Position numbers and translations under genes: made by a program
DNA from: UBA4055 sp964648295
Lineage (GTDB): Bacteria > UBA4055
DNA length: 64,000 nucleotides
NCBI GenBank assembly: GCA_964648295.1
Contig: CAZYNH010000010.1
Span: 37,210 to 101,209, forward strand
Direction: 5' to 3'
Notes under the pieces: generated by a model
Databases searched by the model: none
What the model was told of the DNA's origin: nothing
Seen by the model: the letters and a program-made list of their open reading frames with translations, nothing else
In this document: positions 53,605 through 61,375 of the stretch, piece by piece
Layout: each line of letters begins with the position of its first letter
How positions within the stretch are numbered: position 1 is the stretch's first letter

Positions 53605-54210
53605 CTACCAGTTATAATCGGGCATGTCCCAGTCGGTTATTATCTTTTTCTGATTGGCCTTGTACCAGTCGAAATTCTTCGCATATTCGTTCGCGCCTTC
53701 GGCCCTGCCTTCCTTTATCCTCTTTTTGAGTTCGTCGAACCCTGCGATCAGCGCTTCCGGTCTGGGCATACAGCCCGCCACATACACATCCACCGGTATA
53801 TAATGGTCGAGCCTGTTAATCGTGTTATAGCTGTCCCAGTACATCCCGCCGTTTATCGTACAGCTCCCCAGCCCTATGACGAATTTGGGGTTCTGCATCT
53901 GCTCATAGCTTCGGACTATCCTTTTCAGGGTTTTAACAGATACATATCCGCTGATGATGAACAGGTTCGACTGCCTCGGCGTAGGCCTCGGCGCGATTCC
54001 GAACCTCGAAATATCGTAACGGGCAGTATATAAAGGACGCATTTCTATTGATCCGCAGCCTGTCCCGAATGCGAGAAGCCAGAGCGAATTAGCCTGAGCC
54101 CAGTCGTAGAACTTCTGAATGATATTGTTCATCCTCGGAACTTCTTTCGGCCTTTCCGTGCAGAAAAGCTCGGGATCGGCGAAGAATTTTTCATTTTTAT
54201 TTTCTGACAT
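53605..54210 (-). CDS. NuoB-like iron-sulfur subunit (MbxJ-like)
   Basis: A 201-residue protein of the NuoB/small hydrogenase subunit family. It would carry the last cluster before the quinone or substrate site. Cysteines at the expected positions are C52 (GTGCGSIE), C117 (LGSCTING) and C147 (AGCMPRP). Complex I has CC and hydrogenases CxxC at the first site, so the fourth cysteine ligand is missing here; E56 or another residue would have to replace it. There are about 26 polar residues before the core. It lies between the NuoH-like and NuoC-like genes. Confidence 0.9.
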   Translation of the reverse strand: MSENKNEKFFADPELFCTERPKEVPRMNNIIQKFYDWAQANSLWLLAFGTGCGSIEMRPLYTARYDISRFGIAPRPTPRQSNLFIISGYVSVKTLKRIVRSYEQMQNPKFVIGLGSCTINGGMYWDSYNTINRLDHYIPVDVYVAGCMPRPEALIAGFDELKKRIKEGRAEGANEYAKNFDWYKANQKKIITDWDMPDYNW

Positions 54211-54223
54211 CGAAAGCTCCGTT

Positions 54224-55135
54224 TTAAAATGTATAGATCAGCACTGCTATAACTCCGGTAACGGTCGGGATCCTGATAAACCAGCGGATCGAGTTTTCCA
54301 GCGTGAACCTCGGATTGACCGCGCCCACGAATACGCAAAGGAAATAAAGAAGAAAAGTTTTAAGCACAAGAACGGGGATGTTCGTTGCCCCTCCAAAGAA
54401 GAGGTTCATGAAAAGAATCAGCTTCGCCGAGGCGAAAAATGCCCTGTTCGCCTGCATATAGCCCAGAAAATTCGAGTTGTATTCCGTAGGGGGGCCGACA
54501 GGGATCTCCTGCGGAGCGAGGTGAAGGTTAAAGGGCGCCTGCATCATCATGCCTAGAAAAGCCATCATCCCTGCCAGGGTCGCGACCGGATTAGTTATCA
54601 TAGTCCAGTTCATGAAGCCGCCCTGCTGAGCGGCTACGATCTCGGTTATCGACAGTGTCTTATACTGTGCGGCGACGGCTATTACTGAAAGAGCGAAGGG
54701 GACTTCAGATACCGACACCTGCGAAAGCCCTCTCATAATGCCCATGGGTGAATATGGATGACCCGATTCCGCCGCGCCCAGGGCCATGCCGAGCATACCA
54801 AAAAAGATGAAATAGATCACTAGAAGCAGATCGCCTGAAAAACTGAAGTTCTGCATCCACGCGCTTCCGTAAACGACCGGCATGAACAGGAACAATCCGA
54901 TACCGCCCGCGAACCTGAAAACAGGCCCGAGCCAGAACATTATCCCGTGCGAAACGGCAGTACGAACACCCATCACTTTCACAAGGTTGATATACGGCTG
55001 CCACACGGGAGGGCCGAACCTTCCCTGTACCCTGCCGATGATCTTATACATCACTCCGCCCAGAAGCATTCCGTAGTTGAAGATGATGAACATTGAAAAG
55101 AACGCATAAATAAGAGTTGTCCAGAAGTTTTCCAT
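54224..55135 (-). CDS. NuoH-like membrane subunit (MbxM-like)
   Basis: A 303-residue protein with about eight transmembrane segments, linking the ferredoxin-side arm with the ion-pumping arm. The loop RVQGRFGPPVWQPYINLVKV (about 35-54) is the NuoH signature. Later QVSVSEVPFALSV and LHLAPQEIPVGPPTEYN are typical of Mbh/Mbx type. Its first base overlaps the stop of the large antiporter gene. Confidence 0.93.
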   Translation of the reverse strand: MENFWTTLIYAFFSMFIIFNYGMLLGGVMYKIIGRVQGRFGPPVWQPYINLVKVMGVRTAVSHGIMFWLGPVFRFAGGIGLFLFMPVVYGSAWMQNFSFSGDLLLVIYFIFFGMLGMALGAAESGHPYSPMGIMRGLSQVSVSEVPFALSVIAVAAQYKTLSITEIVAAQQGGFMNWTMITNPVATLAGMMAFLGMMMQAPFNLHLAPQEIPVGPPTEYNSNFLGYMQANRAFFASAKLILFMNLFFGGATNIPVLVLKTFLLYFLCVFVGAVNPRFTLENSIRWFIRIPTVTGVIAVLIYTF

Positions 55136-58100
55136 TAGTTGACTCCCACTGTTATAAGAAATAGAACAGCCGCGAAAAGTATAATGTGGAAAATATAGGT
55201 CTGTCCGTTGCCCGTATAGATCTTTCTAAGCGAATCCGAGACCGCGAGGGCTGATTCCGTCACACCGTCCCAGAACCTTACCGCATAAGGCCTGACCATC
55301 CATCCCATCGCCCGTCTGTAAGGTCTGAAAAACTCATAAGCGAAGTGCGTAAGTTCGGGAGTTTCAGGTTTTTCCGCCGCGAATACAATGTTGAACTGCT
55401 TTACTTTCTGTATCTTTGGCAGTTTGATAAAGAGACCCGCGGCGAGAACAACGAAAATTACGCCTACGATCGTCATGATAACTGTCGCGTTCCAGTAGCC
55501 GAGGGAGCTTGAAACTGTATCGCCGTTCCATTCGAGGCTTCTGCCGAATAAAGGTTCAATTATAACCGATATTCTGCCAATGAGCAGTTTCGGGAAGATC
55601 GAAAAAAGAAATATCACCATTATGAATATATACTGAGGAACGAGAAACCATGCAGACGCTTCTTTAACATTCCTGAATTCATTTTTGGGTTGGCCGAGAA
55701 AGATCGAGTGGATGAGCCTGAAGCAGTACAGAAAAGCTACCGTACTTGCAAAAAAAACGACTCCTGTCTGGAGGTACCAGCCTTTTTCTATAAGAGCGTT
55801 ATACATAAGCCATTTCGCTCCGAAACCTGTAAGAGGCGGAACACCGGAGATCGCTATTATGCCGAACATTACTGCTGTGAACGACCACGGCATTTTCTTT
55901 ATAAGCCCGCCCATTTTATACATTTCCGAAGTTCCTGTGCGGAAAATCACTCCCGCTATCGCGAGAAAAAGAACGCCTTTTATAAGAAAATGATTTACAG
56001 TCTGGAAAAGCGCTGCCGTCCAGCCCAGAGAAGACATCATTGCGAGGCCGAGGATTATGTAACCGACCTGACCCATGCTTGAATATGCGAGAAGTCTTTT
56101 GGCGTCCTCTTCATAAATAGCCATCATGGCTCCCATAAGCGCAGTCAGAGCCCCTATCCACCCCAGAATGTAGGCGATATCGAAATGTCCCGCAGCGGGA
56201 ACGCCCATCACAAGCAATAGAATGATAAAACCGAAGATGCCGGCCTTGGAAAGAAGCGCGGAAAGGAAGGCGGAAACATCATCCTCCGCTTTGGCATAAG
56301 ATCCGGCCACCCACAAATGGACGCCGAGAGCAGCGCTTTTAACAAGAAAACCTGCCGCTATCAAAATGAAAGAAATCGTTTTGTACTTATCCGCAAGAGC
56401 GAACACCTCGAAACCGAATCTCATCGGATAGGAATTGAATGCGTAACCGAACCCGACAAGGATCAAAAATGCTCCGGCAAGCGAAAAAATCGCATATCTG
56501 AATGATTCCTCCCTCGATCCCGCGCCCCTGTGTATCAGGAAATAAGATGAAAGCGTCATTATTTCCCATGATATGAAGAAATGCAGAAGGTCTGTCGAAT
56601 TTGCAAGAGCGACTAGAGAACCTGTCATAAGCGTAAGCAGCATAAAAAAGTGATGGGACTTCTTCTTTCTGTTCATAGCCGCTACCGTCAGTACGGCACC
56701 GCCCGACAAAAATATCACATTGAAAAATTGAGTGAAACCTCCCTGAAGAGGAAGAAAATACCATGCGTAAACAGCCATTGCGGCGATCGAAAGGGCGCCC
56801 TTGAGTTTTTCCGGAAGCATATAGAGGTAGAGAAAAGCCAGCCCGAGAGTGAATGGAAGATAGAAAGAGAGGTCGTTTTTGTTGTTTGTATAGAAATAAT
56901 ATGCGCTGAGTACAGTAAAAGTCACTGATAAGATCTGAATGCCGAGCATTTTATAGGAATTGTATTCGATTATGTCCTTCTTATAGTTTCTATCCATCGT
57001 ATAGCCCAGCCATTTAAGCATATAAACAGCCTCGAACAATGATCCTGCGGCAATTATCCACACTATAAAAAAGTCAGAATTCGCCGACATGGACATGACC
57101 ATATTCCATTTTCCCCAGAAACCCGGGAACGGAGGCATTCCGATAAGGGCTATAACCATGATCGTAAATATTCTGTGCAGGACTTTATTCTCGCGCAGGA
57201 TTCCCCATTCCGAAATGTGAGCTTTCTTAACCAGTCCGGTCACCCAGAAAAGCGCCATCTTGGCGAAAAAGTGGTTGAAAAGGAGAGGCAGAATGATTAT
57301 GTACAGAAGCTGTCTGTCACTACCTGTTTTAATAACCCATGCCGACGCCGCTATTACGAGTCCCATTTGCGCGACCGATGAATATCCGAGCATTCTCCTT
57401 GGGGCAGTCTGCTTCATTCCCAGCAGGTTCGAGAAGAAAAATGTGGAAATACCTACGGCGAGGGCGGTGTTTAAAAGATCCGGCGGGAATATCGGGAGCG
57501 ATTTGTAGAGAGCGAAAAACACTGCCGTAGTCCCGACAGCGGCGCTGAGACCTGTAAACCCCGGTTTCACTCCGTCGTAAAAGTCTAAAGCCCATCCGTT
57601 CGCCGGGAACTGTTTGGTCTCGATAAGGAATGATATAAGTATCAAAAAAGATCCGGCTGTAAATAATTTCACATTCGTAACCGCCCCTGCTGATGCTGAT
57701 ATTCCATCAATGTTCAGAGTGCCTGTCAGCGAATAAACTATAATGATGCCGAGAAGAAGAAAGACCGATGCCAGCCCGCCTGCAAGCATATACTTGAATC
57801 CTGCGGAAAGAGAACTTACCGACCTGTCCAGGGCGCCTAGCGAATATGTTGATATGGCTACTATTTCCAAAAATACGAAAATGTTGAACATGTCGCGCGT
57901 CATTATCAGGCCGTTCAATCCCATTATCAGCAGAAGATAAAGCACCATAGCCTTATAGCCTGTCTCAAAGATCGGTTTCGTCATATAGATCGCTCCTGCG
58001 ACAGCCGCAAAATTGATGCTGACGATCAGAACGGATTCGATCAGTCCGATCTGAAAATTTATTGAAAGAGGCGGATTGATTCCGGCCGTGAAGAACTGCT

Positions 58101-58275
58101 GACTTTCGCAGCCTCTTATCACAAAATGCCAGAACCACTGATAGCTTACCGCGAAAACCGACAAAAGTCCGACATAAAATACTGCTCCCGAGACCTTATT
58201 TCCCGTTTTACCGAAAGAAGGAAGCAGGAAACCTAAAAACAGAAGGATGGCGATTATAAATATGGGATTTACCAT
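55135..58275 (-). CDS. Fused double MrpD/NuoN-like antiporter protein (MbxH-H' like)
   Basis: The 1046-residue membrane protein holds two antiporter modules. Module 1 (about 1-490) has TM5 glutamate E137 (MFNIFVFLEI) and TM7 lysine K221 (ETKQFPANGWALDFYDG). Module 2 (about 500-960) has E571 (LLHFFISWEI) and K646 (FLVKSAALGVHLW). The tail (about 960-1046) carries one amphipathic stretch and a final helix, like MbhH/HyfB ends. In Pyrococcus mbx the corresponding proteins H and H' are separate. Fusion fixes two ion channels side by side. It overlaps the MrpC gene by seven bases. Confidence 0.92.
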   Translation of the reverse strand: MVNPIFIIAILLFLGFLLPSFGKTGNKVSGAVFYVGLLSVFAVSYQWFWHFVIRGCESQQFFTAGINPPLSINFQIGLIESVLIVSINFAAVAGAIYMTKPIFETGYKAMVLYLLLIMGLNGLIMTRDMFNIFVFLEIVAISTYSLGALDRSVSSLSAGFKYMLAGGLASVFLLLGIIIVYSLTGTLNIDGISASAGAVTNVKLFTAGSFLILISFLIETKQFPANGWALDFYDGVKPGFTGLSAAVGTTAVFFALYKSLPIFPPDLLNTALAVGISTFFFSNLLGMKQTAPRRMLGYSSVAQMGLVIAASAWVIKTGSDRQLLYIIILPLLFNHFFAKMALFWVTGLVKKAHISEWGILRENKVLHRIFTIMVIALIGMPPFPGFWGKWNMVMSMSANSDFFIVWIIAAGSLFEAVYMLKWLGYTMDRNYKKDIIEYNSYKMLGIQILSVTFTVLSAYYFYTNNKNDLSFYLPFTLGLAFLYLYMLPEKLKGALSIAAMAVYAWYFLPLQGGFTQFFNVIFLSGGAVLTVAAMNRKKKSHHFFMLLTLMTGSLVALANSTDLLHFFISWEIMTLSSYFLIHRGAGSREESFRYAIFSLAGAFLILVGFGYAFNSYPMRFGFEVFALADKYKTISFILIAAGFLVKSAALGVHLWVAGSYAKAEDDVSAFLSALLSKAGIFGFIILLLVMGVPAAGHFDIAYILGWIGALTALMGAMMAIYEEDAKRLLAYSSMGQVGYIILGLAMMSSLGWTAALFQTVNHFLIKGVLFLAIAGVIFRTGTSEMYKMGGLIKKMPWSFTAVMFGIIAISGVPPLTGFGAKWLMYNALIEKGWYLQTGVVFFASTVAFLYCFRLIHSIFLGQPKNEFRNVKEASAWFLVPQYIFIMVIFLFSIFPKLLIGRISVIIEPLFGRSLEWNGDTVSSSLGYWNATVIMTIVGVIFVVLAAGLFIKLPKIQKVKQFNIVFAAEKPETPELTHFAYEFFRPYRRAMGWMVRPYAVRFWDGVTESALAVSDSLRKIYTGNGQTYIFHIILFAAVLFLITVGVN

Positions 58276-58622
58276 TTTAAGTCCTTGTAATCGGTTATAT
58301 TCAATGATCTTCCCTTTTTGTAAAGCTTTATAACAAAAGTCAGGGCTAGGGCGTTAACGGCCACTCCTATCACGATAGCGGTAAGAACGAGAGCCTGAGG
58401 GACAGGATCTACTATCATTTTAACGGCGTCTTTTACGGGTACCGCGCCATCAAGGATCGGAGCTGTCCTACCGCCGATATATCCGAAGCCGACCATAATA
58501 AGCTGAACCCCGGTTTCGACTATCGCCAGGCCCAGGATAATTTTTATCATATTCTTCTGAGTGAGCATTCCCCAGAGACCGATCAGTATAAGGAGAAAGC
58601 CAATAATGTAAACATTTGTCAT
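58269..58622 (-). CDS. MrpC/NuoK-like subunit
   Basis: A 117-residue protein with three transmembrane helices. It has the MrpC/NuoK core IILGLAIVETGVQLIMVGFG with the conserved glutamate (E36), and VPQALVLTAIVIGVAVNALA. It links antiporter modules to the rest of the membrane arm. It overlaps the fused antiporter gene and shares one base with the MrpB gene. Confidence 0.93.
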   Translation of the reverse strand: MTNVYIIGFLLILIGLWGMLTQKNMIKIILGLAIVETGVQLIMVGFGYIGGRTAPILDGAVPVKDAVKMIVDPVPQALVLTAIVIGVAVNALALTFVIKLYKKGRSLNITDYKDLKW

Positions 58623-59323
58623 TATTTTCCCTCCTTCAAGTTATCTATAATACCCGCGAGTTCGGTGCCTACTTTAAGGCCTATGAAAGTGTATATGAGA
58701 GGTATGGCCCCCGCGCTTAATATCCGACCGAACTCCCCTAAAGGCAGAATCCTGTTGTCGAGAAAATTATCCGTGCCGAGAAGAAGAATGCCGATAACGC
58801 CAATAAGAACATAGAATACGCCGGAAAAAGACTCGATAAATCCGAATATTGTATGATTGATCTTATAATTTATATCGGACAGGAAAAGCAGAAGAACGGA
58901 TGAGGCAATGACAGCACCGCCCTGAAAACCACCCCCCGGAGAAAGATGCCCGTTGATGAAGATATATACGCCGAACATAACCATAACAGGCACAAGAAGA
59001 TTTGTTCCGGTTCTCAAAAGTTCGCTTGACTGTCTTTTTGGATCATCCGTTCCGGCATCTGTCTCCTTTCTTCGCCTCAAAAGTACCGCGACCCCGGTCG
59101 CGGCCAGGAAAAGCACAGCGACCTCGCCCAAGGTGTCGAGTCCCCTGTAGGTAACGACTATGGCCGTTACCAGATTCTGCGCACCGAGCTCTTCGGCGCC
59201 TCTCTCCGCATATTCCTTTGAAACGCCCTCAAGTCCGGTTCTTTGCTGTATTCCTGTAAGCAAAGAATAAAATATTACAGCGACAGGAATTAGCAGAAAG
59301 ATCGCGAATAATCTCTTAATCAT
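58622..59323 (-). CDS. MbhE-MrpB-like subunit
   Basis: This 233-residue membrane protein joins an MbhE/MrpA C-terminal-like part (about 1-90, YRGLDTLGEVAVLFLAATG) with an MrpB part (about 100-230, GVYIFINGHLSPGGGFQGGA). Mrp antiporters keep the first region as the tail of MrpA. Both parts are membrane spanning. Overlaps with MbhD and MrpC genes of eight and one bases show tight coupling. Confidence 0.9.
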   Translation of the reverse strand: MIKRLFAIFLLIPVAVIFYSLLTGIQQRTGLEGVSKEYAERGAEELGAQNLVTAIVVTYRGLDTLGEVAVLFLAATGVAVLLRRRKETDAGTDDPKRQSSELLRTGTNLLVPVMVMFGVYIFINGHLSPGGGFQGGAVIASSVLLLFLSDINYKINHTIFGFIESFSGVFYVLIGVIGILLLGTDNFLDNRILPLGEFGRILSAGAIPLIYTFIGLKVGTELAGIIDNLKEGK

Positions 59324-59573
59324 TTTCTTCCTCCCTGTCGGTAGTTTTACGGAGGGCGTACAGGAATATCAGCGTCGAGAGACCCGCGCCTATCGCCGCC
59401 TCGGTCATCGCTACGTCGGGTGCCTGGAGTATAAGATAAAGTATGGAGGCGAATAGGCTTACGACGCCGACAGCTATGACCGATGACACGAGGTCCTTCA
59501 CATGCATGGCGACAGCCGCGGAAACGACCATGGCGGCTCCCATCAGAATTATTATCCCCTGATTAAGTTCCAT
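59316..59573 (-). CDS. MbhD-like (MrpA C-terminal, DUF4040) subunit
   Basis: This 85-residue protein has three hydrophobic segments and the family pattern VSLFASILYLILQAPDVAMT followed by EAAIGAGLSTLIFLYALRKT, corresponding to a part of MrpA as found in Mbh and Mbx complexes. It overlaps the MrpG gene by one base and the MrpB gene by eight. Confidence 0.9.
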   Translation of the reverse strand: MELNQGIIILMGAAMVVSAAVAMHVKDLVSSVIAVGVVSLFASILYLILQAPDVAMTEAAIGAGLSTLIFLYALRKTTDREEEND

Positions 59574-59914
59574 TACCTCTCCCCCGCCTTTGATTCGTCT
59601 TCACTTAGTTTGTCCGTCACGCTTTTTTCGGTTAAAGGTATTCCCTTAAAATGAGCCGCCCTCGCAAGAGCGTGGGAGGAGATCGGATTGGTCAGAGCTA
59701 TGAAAATGATAAGAATTATTATCTGACCGAGCCATTCGTTGTGGCAGATACCTATACCGAGAAGCGTAAGCATCGTCCCGAGGGTGGTCGCCTTTGTGCC
59801 GGCCTGCATTCTGTTATAAAGATCGGGCATCCTGAGAACTCCAAGCGCACCGAGGAAAAGAAAAATAGAGCCGGAAAGGGTCAGAACCGATCCTAACAAA
59901 GTATTCCACTGCAT
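59573..59914 (-). CDS. MrpG-like subunit
   Basis: A 113-residue protein of the MnhG/PhaG/MrpG family with three transmembrane segments. It has LGALGVLRMPDLYNRMQAGT and KATTLGTMLTLLGIGICHN. The tail after ARAAHFKGIPLTEKSV is cytoplasmic and charged. It overlaps neighbours by one base on both sides. Confidence 0.93.
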   Translation of the reverse strand: MQWNTLLGSVLTLSGSIFLFLGALGVLRMPDLYNRMQAGTKATTLGTMLTLLGIGICHNEWLGQIIILIIFIALTNPISSHALARAAHFKGIPLTEKSVTDKLSEDESKAGER

Positions 59915-60183
59915 TACAGACCTCCCTCGATGTATCTTGCTACGGCGACGACGCCGATAAAACTCAGTATCGCGTAGACCATGCCCACATCGAGAAAAAT
60001 GACGCGGCCGGCCAGGCAGGCGATCAGAACTATCAGCGATATCGAGATCACAGTAAAAGTATCCAGAGCCACCGCTCTGTCAGCCATCGTGGGGCCCTTG
60101 ATCATCCTGACTGTAGCCAAAATTATGCCGGCCGACACGAAAAGCGTAGATATCTGCAGTATTATTTCAGGCAGTTTATCCAA
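59914..60183 (-). CDS. MrpF-like subunit
   Basis: A membrane protein of 89 residues with three helices, MrpF/MnhF family. Signature: IKGPTMADRAVALDTFTVIS, then VGMVYAILSFIGVVAVARYI. It is the second structural subunit in the Mrp-type arm and overlaps the MrpE gene by eight bases. Confidence 0.93.
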   Translation of the reverse strand: MDKLPEIILQISTLFVSAGIILATVRMIKGPTMADRAVALDTFTVISISLIVLIACLAGRVIFLDVGMVYAILSFIGVVAVARYIEGGL

Positions 60184-60664
60184 AGATCACCTCCAGATAT
60201 TTTTCAAAATTCGAAACGATCCTTTCGGTCGCCCCCGTCTCCTCTTTGTCCTTAACATCTATCCAGTGAATGTATAGAATATCGTCTTTTATCTCTACCG
60301 TCAGAGTGCCGGGCGTAAGAGTTATGGAGTTTGTCAGGATCAGCCTGCCCAAAGGCGATCTGAGTTTCGTCCTGACTTTAACGATACCGGGATTTATTGG
60401 AATTACAGGCTGAACGACCCTCAAAGCCACATCTATATTCGCTTTAATTATCTCGATGAAAAGATAAAATACATAAAAAACGGCGTAAGCAATTTTTTTC
60501 GGATGCAGTATCGGGCTTCCGAGGTAATTTGCGTAAATAAGACTGACAATCAACGCAAGCCCCGCACTTACAGCAAGATCGGCTGGATCAGTATTCCGCG
60601 TCCAGACAAAATAAAATAATGTAAGTACCGCGGTTGAAAATAATATCCGCACAGCTTTATTCAT
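60176..60664 (-). CDS. MrpE-like subunit
   Basis: A 162-residue protein, MrpE/MnhE family. It has two N-terminal helices, then LFIEIIKANIDVALRVVQP and the soluble part with LGRLILTNSITLTPGTLTVEI followed by DDILYIHWID. It is the first structural gene, 65 bases after marR, with GGAG before the ATG and a likely internal promoter upstream. Confidence 0.93.
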   Translation of the reverse strand: MNKAVRILFSTAVLTLFYFVWTRNTDPADLAVSAGLALIVSLIYANYLGSPILHPKKIAYAVFYVFYLFIEIIKANIDVALRVVQPVIPINPGIVKVRTKLRSPLGRLILTNSITLTPGTLTVEIKDDILYIHWIDVKDKEETGATERIVSNFEKYLEVIFG

Positions 60665-60692
60665 TCAAGTACTCCGGTATTTTTGATGATAT

Positions 60693-60722
60693 AATATACA
60701 CAATGCAATCTATCCATTTCAA
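60693..60722 (-). promoter_or_regulatory. Possible internal promoter before the MrpE-like gene
   Basis: Minus strand TTGAAA, 18 bases, TATATT in the marR-mrpE gap, 29 bases before the mrpE start codon. It would let the respiratory complex be made apart from marR. Both boxes match five of six consensus bases. Confidence 0.5.
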
Positions 60723-60729
60723 GAAAAAT

Positions 60730-61188
60730 CTAACATCTTCCTGTTACATCCCCGGTATTTCGTGCCCATGCTTCGTTAAGAGAACCGAGACCGGAAAGTA
60801 TCTTCTCTTTTTCGGTATCAGTCAATCCCGCGAACATTGAATTATAGTAATCACTTGTAACATTGTTCAGGTTTTTTATCACCGATTTCCCTTTTAATGT
60901 CAAAGATACAAGTATTCCCCTCCTGTCCTCAGGGTCCATATCCCTTCTCAGAATGCCCTGTTCTTCAAGCTGACCCACTGTCTTGGTCACACCACCCGAT
61001 GTAATGCTGAGTTTTTCCGCCAGGTCTTTGACCGATATTCTTAAATTTCCTTCAATGAATATCTTCAGGCAGTTCAGCTCTGAAACCGATACATTGAGCT
61101 TTTCGGCTATCCTCCTGTCTTTCTGCTGGCATTTACCTTTAATTGAATTTAGATATTCAGATATTTTTTCAATCGGGCTTTCGTTCAT
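60730..61188 (-). CDS. MarR-family transcriptional regulator
   Basis: A 152-residue winged-helix protein. Residues about 50-110 form the DNA-binding domain with LRISVKDLAEKLSITSGGVT then KTVGQLEEQGILRRDMDPED and the wing DRRGILVSLTLKGK. N- and C-terminal helices should form the dimer. No cysteine lies in the sensing positions used by oxidant-sensing MarR types that I know, except C21 and C40 and the penultimate-region C152, so a ligand or redox signal cannot be told. It is the first gene of the Mbx-like operon and has two operator-like sites over its own promoter, pointing to autoregulation. Confidence 0.92.
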   Translation of the reverse strand: MNESPIEKISEYLNSIKGKCQQKDRRIAEKLNVSVSELNCLKIFIEGNLRISVKDLAEKLSITSGGVTKTVGQLEEQGILRRDMDPEDRRGILVSLTLKGKSVIKNLNNVTSDYYNSMFAGLTDTEKEKILSGLGSLNEAWARNTGDVTGRC

Positions 61189-61205
61189 TTTACTCTTTCA
61201 ATTAT

Positions 61206-61232
61206 TTACTCGGTAATTTATTTATCAAGTAA
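61206..61232. promoter_or_regulatory. Tandem operator-like palindromes over the marR promoter
   Basis: Two copies of the pseudo-palindrome TTACTYGRTAA are centred 16 bases apart: TTACTCGGTAA (61206-61216, plus strand) and TTACTTGATAA (61222-61232, minus strand). They match at 9 of 11 positions. They cover the -10 and the spacer of the marR promoter, so a MarR dimer bound there would block transcription. Confidence 0.6.
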
Positions 61233-61243
61233 ACATTTGTCAA
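61215..61243 (-). promoter_or_regulatory. Promoter of marR and the Mbx-like operon
   Basis: Minus strand TTGACA (perfect -35), 17 bases, TAAATT. The leader before the marR ATG is about 20 bases with GAAAGAG as ribosome site. The two palindromes overlap this element. Confidence 0.65.
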
Positions 61244-61281
61244 GAAATAAGTGAAAATATTACAAGAGATTTATTAAGTTC

Positions 61282-61310
61282 TTGCATTTTTCAATTTAAT
61301 TGTTTTTATT
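61282..61310 (+). promoter_or_regulatory. Possible promoter of the FG-GAP lipoprotein gene
   Basis: Plus strand TTGCAT, 17 bases, TTTATT. The boxes are weak, but the predicted start near 61317 coincides with a 5' leader hairpin. The shared gap with marR could be a divergent control region. Confidence 0.3.
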
Positions 61311-61319
61311 AAGGAGCAA

Positions 61320-61337
61320 CAACACTGGGGAGTGTTG
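61320..61337 (+). promoter_or_regulatory. Perfect inverted repeat in the 5' leader of the FG-GAP lipoprotein gene
   Basis: CAACACT-GGGG-AGTGTTG is a 7-bp perfect stem with a four-base loop, placed 38 bases before the start codon. It lies at the likely 5' end of the mRNA, so it could protect the transcript, or it may be a binding site for a repressor. Confidence 0.45.
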
Positions 61338-61375
61338 CGGATTTACACAAATAGAGAACATCTGGGGAGAGTATC

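Noticed and set aside
53098..54033. Plus-strand open frame of 311 codons opposite the NuoC/NuoB-like genes
   Set aside because: It spans two clear genes and their junction on the other strand; a shadow of codon usage.
50098..60664. Hydrogen-evolving Mbh-type hydrogenase
   Set aside because: The NuoD-like subunit lacks the C-terminal cysteine pair needed for Ni-Fe binding.
50098..60664. Classical NADH:quinone complex I
   Set aside because: No NuoE, NuoF, NuoG, NuoA or NuoJ genes are present and the membrane arm contains the Mrp set E, F, G, B and C.
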